Origin: an uncultured Gammaproteobacteria bacterium
Lineage (GTDB): Bacteria; Pseudomonadota; Gammaproteobacteria; Pseudomonadales; Pseudohongiellaceae
NCBI GenBank assembly: GCA_903889815.1
Contig: CAISYX010000308.1
Coordinates: forward strand, 1-5,714
Direction of reading: 5' to 3'
DNA length: 5,714 nucleotides
Positions 1 through 5,714 of the stretch are shown in pieces. Made by a program: the position numbers and the translations under genes. The notes beneath the pieces were generated by a model, which was not told the DNA's origin, ran no database searches, and was given only the letters and a program-made list of their open reading frames with translations. How positions within the stretch are numbered: the stretch's first letter is position 1; every line of letters begins with the position of its first letter.

Positions 1-1267
1 CCGGAATACCCAGCGACATCGGAATATTGGCATCCGTGCTCGAGGTGCGCAGCGCCTCCAGCGGCGAACCCACCGCAGCGAAGGCCAGCGCGGCCACCTG
101 CACCAGGGACTGCTCAGAAGCTGTGCCACCAGTGGGACGATCCCCGATGAGCCGAAAGTTCACCGTGATCTCGCCATTGTTGTTCCAGCGCGCGTTTTCC
201 TCTTCCACAGCCGCCTGCGTCACGTCCCGCACCTGCGCCTCCAGCCGCGCCAGCTCGGCCGCATCGTTGGAACGCATGTCCAGCTCGAACATGGCATCCG
301 CTGCGATGGAATTCACCGACGTGCCACCCTTCACCGTACCCACCGTGAAGGTGGTGCGGGGAGTCTCCGGCACCTGCAGGTCGCCGATCTTCGTGATGGC
401 CCGGCCCATGGCGTGAATGGCACTGACCATGCCGAAGGCGCTGAAGGAATGGCCGCCCGGGCCGGTGAATTCCACGGCAAAACGGCGGCTGCCGGTGCCG
501 CCCGTGGTCATGCGTGTCAGACCCGAGCCGTCGATGGACACGAAGCCGTCGATGTCAGGGTGATCGCGGAAGATGGCCTTGATGCCACGCAGGTCGCCCT
601 GCCCCTCCTCTCCCACATTGCCGACGAACATGATGTCGCCCACCGTCTGGATATCGCTGCGGGTGATGGCATCGATCAGGGTCAGCAGGGCGGTCAGGCC
701 ACGGCCATCATCACTGATACCGGGCGCATAGTAGCGGCCGTCGCGCATTTCCACCGTCACGTCCGTCTCCAGCGGGAACACCGTGTCCAGATGCGCGGCG
801 ATCACGAACAGGGGTCCGTCCCCCGTGCCGGGACGCACGCCGATGACATTGCCCTCGGCGTCGATGTAGGCGTCGGTCAGGCCGCGCTGGCGCATCTGCT
901 CCAGATCGTATTCGGCACGTCGCTGTTCCTGGAACGGCGGGGCCGGAATCTCGGTAATACGCACCTGCTCGGCCAGAGTTTCCGGCTCGGCGGCCGCAAT
1001 CTCCTGCAGACTCGTCTGCACCCGCGGATCAGCAGCCACCAACGCAAACTGGGCAGCGACGTCAGCGGCCACGGTGACCGGCCCGGCCGGCTGGGCCAGC
1101 AGGGGCATACTGCCGACGGCGGCCAGCACGCCCAGCGCCTGTATCAGCGGCCGTTTCAGTGCCCGTTTCAGTGCCCGTTTCAGTGCCCGTTTCAGTGCCC
1201 GTTTCAGTGCACAACAGAAAGCCATTCGGGGCACACGGCAAAGATATAGCGGCAATGCGGAAGGCAT
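1..1267 (-). CDS. Exported M20-family metallopeptidase, C-terminus cut by window edge
   Basis: Translating the minus strand from the ATG at 1267 gives 422 codons, open to the window edge. The M20 zinc-peptidase ligands appear in order: H159-L-D161 in AAHLDTVFP, bridging D186 in GISDDGRG, the catalytic/metal pair E220-E221 in GNVGEEGQG, and D246 in SIDGSG. The dimerisation (lid) domain begins near residue 257 and has the typical GPGGHS at 269-274. The visible end, STDANIP then SLGIP (410-422), is the conserved stretch before the last metal-binding His, so roughly 50-60 residues are missing. From family knowledge it is a di-zinc hydrolase of peptides or N-acyl amino acids; the substrate cannot be read. 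A hydrophobic segment at about 40-58 ending LLA-QP looks like a signal peptide, so a periplasmic or secreted location is inferred. The region before it is unusually long (39 residues) and holds five ALKR repeats at 20-39. The start is chosen for the AAGGA seven bases upstream; M15 is an alternative without a good ribosome site. The gene diverges from the acyltransferase gene. Confidence 0.9.
   Translation of the reverse strand, partial: MPSALPLYLCRVPRMAFCCALKRALKRALKRALKRALKRPLIQALGVLAAVGSMPLLAQPAGPVTVAADVAAQFALVAADPRVQTSLQEIAAAEPETLAEQVRITEIPAPPFQEQRRAEYDLEQMRQRGLTDAYIDAEGNVIGVRPGTGDGPLFVIAAHLDTVFPLETDVTVEMRDGRYYAPGISDDGRGLTALLTLIDAITRSDIQTVGDIMFVGNVGEEGQGDLRGIKAIFRDHPDIDGFVSIDGSGLTRMTTGGTGSRRFAVEFTGPGGHSFSAFGMVSAIHAMGRAITKIGDLQVPETPRTTFTVGTVKGGTSVNSIAADAMFELDMRSNDAAELARLEAQVRDVTQAAVEEENARWNNNGEITVNFRLIGDRPTGGTASEQSLVQVAALAFAAVGSPLEALRTSSTDANIPMSLGIP
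1151..1210 (-). repeat. Five perfect 12-bp tandem repeats encoding (ALKR)5
   Basis: The plus-strand unit CCGTTTCAGTGC occurs five times without a mismatch or gap. On the coding (minus) strand each unit reads GCA CTG AAA CGG, giving Ala-Leu-Lys-Arg at residues 20-39 of the M20 peptidase. The unit length is a multiple of three, so a change in copy number would lengthen or shorten the basic region before the signal-peptide core without breaking the frame. Identical codons in all copies suggest recent expansion by slippage or unequal exchange rather than old protein-level repetition. Confidence 0.97.
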
Positions 1268-1274
1268 GGGGATT

Positions 1275-1279
1275 TCCTT
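1275..1279 (-). promoter_or_regulatory. Ribosome binding site of the M20 peptidase gene
   Basis: The minus strand reads AAGGA seven bases before the ATG at 1267. This is the best Shine-Dalgarno match near any candidate start of this gene. It supports translation beginning upstream of the ALKR repeat rather than at M15 (1225) or later. Confidence 0.7.
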
Positions 1280-1302
1280 GTAGAAAAGACGGATTTGCCC
1301 GG

Positions 1303-1333
1303 ATTGTAACCCACAGCCCGTCGCTCAGGGCAA
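1303..1333 (-). promoter_or_regulatory. Candidate sigma-70 promoter for the M20 peptidase gene
   Basis: On the minus strand a -10 like TACAAT (1308-1303, five of six to consensus) lies downstream of a -35 like TTGCCC (1333-1328, four of six). The spacer is 19 bases, longer than ideal. Transcription would begin near 1296 and give a short leader of about 30 bases carrying the AAGGA ribosome site. The -10 is the strongest box in the intergenic region; the -35 is uncertain. Confidence 0.45.
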
Positions 1334-1341
1334 CGCCAGAC

Positions 1342-1369
1342 TTGTCGCGCCGGGGTTTCCTGCTACCCT
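1342..1369 (+). promoter_or_regulatory. Candidate promoter for the acyltransferase gene
   Basis: A -35 like TTGTCG (1342-1347) is followed, after 16 bases, by TACCCT (1364-1369) preceded by TGC, which makes an extended -10. Transcription would start near 1376, about 35 bases before the ATG. The element sits back to back with the opposing promoter at 1303-1333 without overlapping it, so a regulator bound between them could affect both genes. The call rests on pattern only. Confidence 0.4.
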
Positions 1370-1393
1370 TGCTGCTTCTCTGACCGCCGCCGG

Positions 1394-1414
1394 ATGGCTG
1401 AATACGCTGCATGA
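1394..1414 (+). other. Possible six-codon leader ORF overlapping the acyltransferase start
   Basis: An ATG at 1394 opens the reading MAEYAA and stops at the TGA at 1412-1414. That stop overlaps the acyltransferase start codon as ATGA (1411-1414). The acyltransferase has no good ribosome site at normal spacing (GGATGG at 1392-1397 lies 13 bases away), so translational coupling from this mini-ORF is conceivable. The mini-ORF has no clear Shine-Dalgarno of its own, and so short an ORF can arise by chance. Confidence 0.2.
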
Positions 1415-3363
1415 ACACCGTCGCTTCCACCTCTCCTTCCACACCCACAACCCACACGCTGCGCCCCGACATCGAGGGCCTGCGCGCGCTGGCCGTCCTG
1501 TTGGTGGTGGCCTATCACTACCAGTTTCCGTGGATCAGCGGTGGCTTCATCGGCGTGGATGTGTTCTTCGTCATTTCCGGCTTCGTGATTACCCAGCTGC
1601 TGGTGCGTGGCATGAACGCCGGCACGTTCCGCTTCAGCGAATTCTATGCCCGGCGCCTGCGCCGCCTGGTGCCGGTGTTCCTGCTGGTGTCCACCGTCAG
1701 TTTCCTGATGATCTCGCCGTACTATCTCGACGATGATTACTACCTGTTTGCGAAGAGCTGGCTGGCCTCGCTGCTGGGGCTCAGCAATGTGTATTACTAC
1801 GGCGAGCTCAGTCAGTATTTCGCGCCCGAAGCCCAGGCGCTGACGCTGCTGCACACGTGGTCACTGGCGGTGGAGGAGCAGTTCTATCTGCTGTGGCCGG
1901 CCCTGCTGCTGGGGGCGTGGCGACTTGGCAAGGGGCGCCTGGTGTTCTGGCCCTTCGCCCTGCTGTGGCTGGCGGCGCTGGCGCTCTCCATCTGGCTTGC
2001 CGCCACCCAGCGCGAAGCCGCCTATTACCTGCTGCCGGCCCGCGCCTTCGAGCTGTTGCTGGGAGCCGGCGTGGCCCTGTTCGGGGCGCGATTGCCGGGC
2101 ATGTCCCACGCACAGGCTCAGGGGCTGGCAGGCACAGGCTTCCTGCTGATCCTTGCCACGGCCCTGCTGCTGGACAGCAGCGCCCACTTCCCGGGCTACA
2201 ACGCGCTGTGGCCGACTGCCGGTGCCGCCCTGATTCTGTGTGCCGGGCAGCACCACGGTGACACCTTGGTGGCCCGCCTGCTCAGCCTGCGCGCCATGGT
2301 GTTTCTGGGCGGCATCTCCTACTCCATCTATCTGTGGCACTGGCCGCCAGTGGCCCTGCTGCACTATCAGCTGATCGAGCTGACCTGGCCGCTGCGCCTG
2401 CTGATGCTTACCGGCATGCTGGTGCTGTCGTGGCTCAGTTACCGGTTCGTGGAGAACCGCTTCCGCTATCGGCCCTGGAGTCTGAAGAAATCCGCTCTGC
2501 TGCTGTTGCTGGTGCCCGCATTGCTGATCTGGGCCATCCAGTCCACCATCCGCATCGCCGACGACATCAGTTTCCGGATCTCGCCCGAGCGCCGCGCGGT
2601 CTATCAGATCATTGCGCAGAACAACGCCGCCGATCTCTACGAGGAATGTTTCAAAGGGGAGGAGTACGCCTTCGACCAGAGCGAGGCCTGCCTGTTCGGC
2701 GCGCCCGCCAGCAACGGCGTGCCCGACAGCGTGCTGATCGGCGACTCCCATGCCATCGCACTCATCGGCTTCATGGAAGCATTCCTCGAGGAAGCCGATC
2801 TGTCGATGCTGATGGTCACGCGGGCCTCCAATCCCTTCGTGCGGGCCGACCAGACCAGCGCCGCGTTCGACGGCAATCAGGAGAAGATCGACCGCAACAC
2901 CGCCCTGGAGGCCTGGCTGAGCCAGCGTCCCATGACCGTCTTTGTGAGTGCCTGGTGGAACGCCTACCTGGAGAACCCCGCCTTCGAGCGCTATTTCCTC
3001 GACGCCCTTGACTGGCTGGTGGCCCGCGGCCACCGCGTGGTGGTGCTGGAAGATGTGCCAGAGCTGCCCTCCGCCAGCTACGCCCACTGCCTGCTGAAGA
3101 ACATGCCCGACTGCTCAATCGACGTCGCAAAGGTGCGCGAACGCGGGGCGGCATTTGCGCGTTTCAAGGCGCTGGCGCAGGCACGCCATCCCCAGCTGCA
3201 ATGGATCGACCCGAGCGCCGTGCTCTGCGATGCCCTGCGCTGCCAGACCGTGCTCGACGGCACACCGCTGTACCGTGATGAAAGCCACCTCAACAACGTG
3301 GGCGCCACGCTCATGGGCCAGCGTTACCGCGAGCGCTTCGGCAACCCGCTGCTGACGCCCTGA
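1411..3363 (+). CDS. Acyltransferase-3/SGNH fusion, OafA-type surface-glycan O-acetyltransferase
   Basis: The 650-residue protein has the two-part build of OafA-type enzymes. Residues about 18-380 form a multi-pass membrane acyltransferase-3 domain of some 10-12 hydrophobic helices. R25 and H36 form the R-X10-H motif, followed by GVDVFFVISGF (48-58), SLAVEEQFYLLWP (151-163), ISYSIYLWHWP (302-312) and FVENRFR (346-352). After the last helix (about 360-380) lies a periplasmic SGNH hydrolase-like domain with nucleophile S446 in IGDSHA, N517 in SAWWNAY as a possible block-III Asn, and the D623-x-x-H626 pair in DESHLN. From family knowledge, such proteins carry acetyl groups across the inner membrane and transfer them to O-antigen, peptidoglycan or exopolysaccharide sugars; the acceptor here is unknown. 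The length is normal and all catalytic positions are present. The ATG at 1411 is the first possible start because an in-frame TGA lies at 1399-1401. No glycan-synthesis genes are adjacent, so it looks like a stand-alone modifying enzyme. Confidence 0.93.
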   Translation: MNTVASTSPSTPTTHTLRPDIEGLRALAVLLVVAYHYQFPWISGGFIGVDVFFVISGFVITQLLVRGMNAGTFRFSEFYARRLRRLVPVFLLVSTVSFLMISPYYLDDDYYLFAKSWLASLLGLSNVYYYGELSQYFAPEAQALTLLHTWSLAVEEQFYLLWPALLLGAWRLGKGRLVFWPFALLWLAALALSIWLAATQREAAYYLLPARAFELLLGAGVALFGARLPGMSHAQAQGLAGTGFLLILATALLLDSSAHFPGYNALWPTAGAALILCAGQHHGDTLVARLLSLRAMVFLGGISYSIYLWHWPPVALLHYQLIELTWPLRLLMLTGMLVLSWLSYRFVENRFRYRPWSLKKSALLLLLVPALLIWAIQSTIRIADDISFRISPERRAVYQIIAQNNAADLYEECFKGEEYAFDQSEACLFGAPASNGVPDSVLIGDSHAIALIGFMEAFLEEADLSMLMVTRASNPFVRADQTSAAFDGNQEKIDRNTALEAWLSQRPMTVFVSAWWNAYLENPAFERYFLDALDWLVARGHRVVVLEDVPELPSASYAHCLLKNMPDCSIDVAKVRERGAAFARFKALAQARHPQLQWIDPSAVLCDALRCQTVLDGTPLYRDESHLNNVGATLMGQRYRERFGNPLLTP

Positions 3364-3378
3364 AGCGGTCCGGGCGTG

Positions 3379-3410
3379 ACAAAAAGTGACTGATTGAAGG
3401 CACTTTTCGT
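3379..3410. repeat. Imperfect inverted repeat upstream of the DUF5916 gene
   Basis: The arms ACAAAAAGTG (3379-3388) and CACTTTTCGT (3401-3410) are reverse complements at nine of ten positions, with a 12-base centre. The arm centres are 22 bp apart, about two helical turns, which suits a dimeric regulator. The right arm ends at the TG of the extended -10 at 3410-3418, so a bound protein would overlap the promoter. As RNA it could also fold into a weak A/U-rich stem after the acyltransferase stop, but no U-run follows it. Confidence 0.5.
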
Positions 3411-3418
3411 GCTAAGGT
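3410..3418 (+). promoter_or_regulatory. Candidate extended -10 promoter of the DUF5916 gene
   Basis: TGCTAAGGT has the TGn extension and a TAnnnT -10 box. No good -35 is found at 16-18 bases upstream; TTGAAG at 3394-3399 is only 13 bases away. Transcription would begin near 3425 and leave a leader of about 80 bases. The core TGCTA is shared with the candidate acyltransferase promoter at 1361-1369. Confidence 0.35.
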
Positions 3419-3436
3419 CCGCCGCGATCACTCAGA

Positions 3437-3452
3437 GGGGCAACCAAGCCCC
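3437..3452 (+). other. Small GC-rich hairpin in the leader of the DUF5916 gene
   Basis: GGGGC (3437-3441) pairs with GCCCC (3448-3452) around the six-base loop AACCAA. No T-run follows, so it does not look like an intrinsic terminator. If transcription starts near 3425, the stem lies close to the 5' end of the mRNA, where it could protect against decay. An unstructured A-rich stretch then runs to the ribosome site. Confidence 0.35.
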
Positions 3453-3493
3453 CAGATACCAAAAGTAGACACAAAACAAAAAGCAAATCCGGT

Positions 3494-3499
3494 GGAGAG
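3494..3499 (+). promoter_or_regulatory. Ribosome binding site of the DUF5916 gene
   Basis: GGAGAG lies six bases before the ATG at 3506, preceded by an A-rich and probably unstructured stretch (about 3461-3487). This fixes the start at 3506, upstream of the hydrophobic signal peptide, in preference to M7. Confidence 0.75.
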
Positions 3500-3505
3500 A
3501 ACGCA

Positions 3506-5714
3506 ATGCCTGTTTCCCGAATCATGTCCGGTCTGTTCGTATGCGCGCTCGCTCTTGGCCTGCCCGCCGCGAGCTACGCAGCAGACGCCGCCCCCAGCAT
3601 TTCCATCCCCCTCATTGCACAGGAACCCTCGCTCAGCGACTTCGCCGGCATGACGCCCGCGACCGCCCTGGCGCGGCAAATGTCGAAGATGGAGAATTTC
3701 GTCCAGCGTGAACCTACCGACGGCGCGCCTGCCAGTCAGCGCACCGAGGTCTACCTGGGCTATGACGAGCGCGCGCTGTACGCCGTGTTCCTGGCCTTCG
3801 ACACCGACCCGTCGCAGATCCGCGCCAACCTGGCCTCCCGCGAGAACATCAGCGGCGACGACACTGTTGAGCTGACCATCGACACTTTCAACGACCAGCG
3901 CACCGCCTACACCTTCCGCGTCACGCCGCTGGGCGTGCAGTGGGACGCCCGCTGGACGGAAGGCTTCTCCAACCGCGCCGGTTTCGACACCACCTGGGAA
4001 GCCGTGTGGGACAGCGACGGCGAAGTGAACGAGCAGGGCTATATGGTCAGCATCCGCGTGCCACTGCGCGGCCTGCGTTTCCCCGATGCGCAGGACCAGG
4101 TCTGGCGCGTGCAGGCCAGCCGTCAGATTCCGCGCCTGAGCGAGGAGAGCTTCTGGCCACCCTTCTCCATCAACGTGGACGGGCGCCTGAATCAGACCGC
4201 TCTGATGACCGGCATCCGCAATGTCTCCCCCGGCAGCAACACACAGATCATCCCCTTCCTGTTCGCCCGAGACGTGGAAGCCGTCAACCCCCGCGCCGCA
4301 GGTGGCCCGCTCATGGAGAGCAACAAGGAATACGACGTGGGCGTGGACGCCAAGTTCGTGTTCAACGACTCCTGGGTGCTGGACCTGACGCTGAACCCCG
4401 ACTTCTCCCAGGTGGAATCAGACGAGCCACAAGTTACCGTGAACGAGCGTTTCGAAGTGCAGTACCCCGAGCGTCGTCCGTTCTTTGTGGAGAACGCAGA
4501 CTTCTTCGCCACTGACTCGATCCTGCTGTTCACCCGGCGCATCGTCGACCCGGAAGGCGGCCTGCGTTTCACCGGCCGCACCGGCCAGTGGGGCTTCGGC
4601 ACCATCCTGATGAACGATGAAGCGCCCGGCCTGAATCGTGCCGCCACCGACCCGCTCAATGGCGAGAAAGCCACCATCGGCGTGTTCCGCGCCTACCGTG
4701 ACCTGCAGGGTCAGGACCGCGTGGGCATGCTGTTTACCGACCGCGAACTGGTCGACGGCTACAACCGCGTGCTGAGCACCGACGGCAAGTTCCGCATCAA
4801 CGAGAACTGGGTGACCAACCTGGAATTCATCGCCACTGACACCGAGCCCACCTTCGGCGGCGCCGAGCTGACCGGCATGCAGCGCAACATCCGCGTGGAC
4901 CGCGTGGGCCGTGGCTTCAACACGCACTTCCACTTCATCGACACCGACGCCGACTTCCGCGCGCAACTGGGCTTCCAGAACCGCTTCTTCAAGTCGGATA
5001 CCTCGGGCATTCACTGGCGCAATGACTACCAGTTCTACCCCGAGAACTCGAACCTGAACAACTGGGCCCCGGGCGTGATGTTCGTGTACCAGGACGACAA
5101 GGACGGCACCAAGGTGTATTCCGAAGTGTCGCCGAGCGTCAACTGGGTGTACGCCACCAGCCGCATCACCCTGGGCGCGCAGGACATCACTGAAGTGCTG
5201 CGCCCGATCGACTTCGCCGGCCTGCGACGCCCCGTGTCCTACAGCTACGACAACGTGAACGCCCGCTACCGCAACACGTCGCTGCCCACGCTGACCTTCG
5301 ACGCCAGCTTCCGCACAGGCACGGCGCTGAACCTGGTGCCGCGTCGTGGCGTGATGCCTTCCGTGGCGGACACCCAGCGGGTAGATCTGAGTGTGCTGTG
5401 GCGCCCGATCGAGCGTCTGCGCGTGGACAACTCCTACGTGACATCGGAACTGGATGGCCGTGGCGGCAAGGTGTTCACCAACGAGATTTTCCGCAGCAGC
5501 TGGAACTACCAGTTCACCCGCGAGATGTCCCTCCGTTTCATCACCCAGTACGAGAAGACGGATGCGGGTCCGAACACACGTCTGGTGGATGACGAGAACC
5601 TGAACTTCGACATTTTGCTGCGCTACGTAATCAACCCGTGGTCGGCGCTGTATGTGGGTTACAACAGCAACCAGAGCAACTTCGACATCATCGAGGTGGA
5701 AGACGAGCGCGAGG
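3506..5714 (+). CDS. CBM9-like/DUF5916 predicted outer-membrane protein, C-terminus cut by window edge
   Basis: The frame stays open for 736 codons to the window edge. It begins with a clear signal peptide: R5, a hydrophobic core at about 8-22, and likely cleavage after SYA at residue 25. Residues about 45-225 resemble the family-9 carbohydrate-binding-like domain found in front of DUF5916, with FVQREPTDG (65-73), RTEVYLGYD (79-87) and PLRGLRFP (186-193). From about residue 248 the sequence matches the DUF5916 pattern, including NPDFSQVESDEPQ, PERRPFFVEN (321-330), FTRRIVDPEGGLRFTGR, and long runs of alternating polar and aromatic residues expected of transmembrane beta strands. Family members are usually somewhat longer than what is visible, so the missing part is probably modest and should hold the last barrel strands. 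The molecular function of DUF5916 is not established; an outer-membrane location is inferred, and sugar binding is suggested only by domain resemblance. The gene lies 142 bp after the acyltransferase stop and probably has its own promoter. Confidence 0.88.
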   Translation, partial: MPVSRIMSGLFVCALALGLPAASYAADAAPSISIPLIAQEPSLSDFAGMTPATALARQMSKMENFVQREPTDGAPASQRTEVYLGYDERALYAVFLAFDTDPSQIRANLASRENISGDDTVELTIDTFNDQRTAYTFRVTPLGVQWDARWTEGFSNRAGFDTTWEAVWDSDGEVNEQGYMVSIRVPLRGLRFPDAQDQVWRVQASRQIPRLSEESFWPPFSINVDGRLNQTALMTGIRNVSPGSNTQIIPFLFARDVEAVNPRAAGGPLMESNKEYDVGVDAKFVFNDSWVLDLTLNPDFSQVESDEPQVTVNERFEVQYPERRPFFVENADFFATDSILLFTRRIVDPEGGLRFTGRTGQWGFGTILMNDEAPGLNRAATDPLNGEKATIGVFRAYRDLQGQDRVGMLFTDRELVDGYNRVLSTDGKFRINENWVTNLEFIATDTEPTFGGAELTGMQRNIRVDRVGRGFNTHFHFIDTDADFRAQLGFQNRFFKSDTSGIHWRNDYQFYPENSNLNNWAPGVMFVYQDDKDGTKVYSEVSPSVNWVYATSRITLGAQDITEVLRPIDFAGLRRPVSYSYDNVNARYRNTSLPTLTFDASFRTGTALNLVPRRGVMPSVADTQRVDLSVLWRPIERLRVDNSYVTSELDGRGGKVFTNEIFRSSWNYQFTREMSLRFITQYEKTDAGPNTRLVDDENLNFDILLRYVINPWSALYVGYNSNQSNFDIIEVEDERE

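Noticed and set aside
1151..1210. Repeat block considered as a CRISPR array
   Set aside because: The units are only 12 bp, directly adjacent with no spacers, and in frame within a protein gene.
413..1249. Long plus-strand open frame opposite the M20 peptidase
   Set aside because: The opposite strand carries the complete M20 motif series in another frame. This reading has no recognisable domain and merely translates the 12-bp repeat as FQCP units; long antisense frames are expected in GC-rich genes.
1861..3087. 408-codon minus-strand open frame inside the acyltransferase gene
   Set aside because: It is Gln/Gly/His-rich, low-complexity, has no domain pattern, and lies opposite a gene with all its catalytic motifs. 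It is a GC-codon-bias shadow.
3364..3452. Intrinsic terminator after the acyltransferase gene
   Set aside because: The A/T-rich dyad at 3379-3410 and the GC hairpin at 3437-3452 both lack a following T-run, so neither supports an intrinsic terminator; read-through into the next gene remains possible.
4418..5014. Minus-strand frame opposite the DUF5916 gene
   Set aside because: Its Val/Ala/Glu-rich composition is typical of a shadow frame, with no motif, while the plus strand encodes conserved DUF5916 blocks through the same bases.
1..5714. A new multi-gene defence or biosynthetic system
   Set aside because: Only three genes are visible, each in a known family with no shared pathway, and there are no nucleases, toxins, reverse transcriptases or mobile-element signs.

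Overview
This is a GC-rich (roughly 60-65% by eye) bacterial window. It carries three protein genes, two of them cut by the window edges, and no RNA gene, mobile element or CRISPR array that I can see. Predicted export signals, an outer-membrane-barrel type protein and a membrane O-acyltransferase point to a Gram-negative bacterium. The codon use and the DUF5916-type protein fit a high-GC (gamma)proteobacterium, but nothing here fixes the genus.

Layout: (1) Positions 1-1267, minus strand, encode an exported M20-family zinc metallopeptidase that lacks its C-terminus because the window begins inside it. Its N-terminus contains five perfect copies of a 12-bp repeat, translated as five ALKR units just ahead of the hydrophobic core of the signal peptide. 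(2) Positions 1268-1410 form a compact divergent intergenic region with one plausible promoter facing each way, plus a tiny leader ORF whose stop overlaps the next gene's start. (3) Positions 1411-3363, plus strand, encode a full-length 650-residue acyltransferase-3/SGNH fusion of the OafA type, expected to O-acetylate a cell-surface glycan. (4) Positions 3364-3505 hold a near-perfect inverted repeat, an extended -10 element and a 5'-UTR hairpin. (5) Positions 3506-5714, plus strand, encode a protein with an N-terminal CBM9-like domain and a C-terminal DUF5916 predicted outer-membrane barrel, cut by the right edge.

All three products are predicted to work in the envelope: a secreted peptidase, an inner-membrane glycan acyltransferase with a periplasmic domain, and an outer-membrane protein. 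I see no sign that they form one pathway. The second and third genes are co-directional, but 142 bp apart with a likely separate promoter for the third. I did not find a clear new multi-gene system. The most distinctive signals are the in-frame ALKR tandem repeat and the dyad upstream of the DUF5916 gene.
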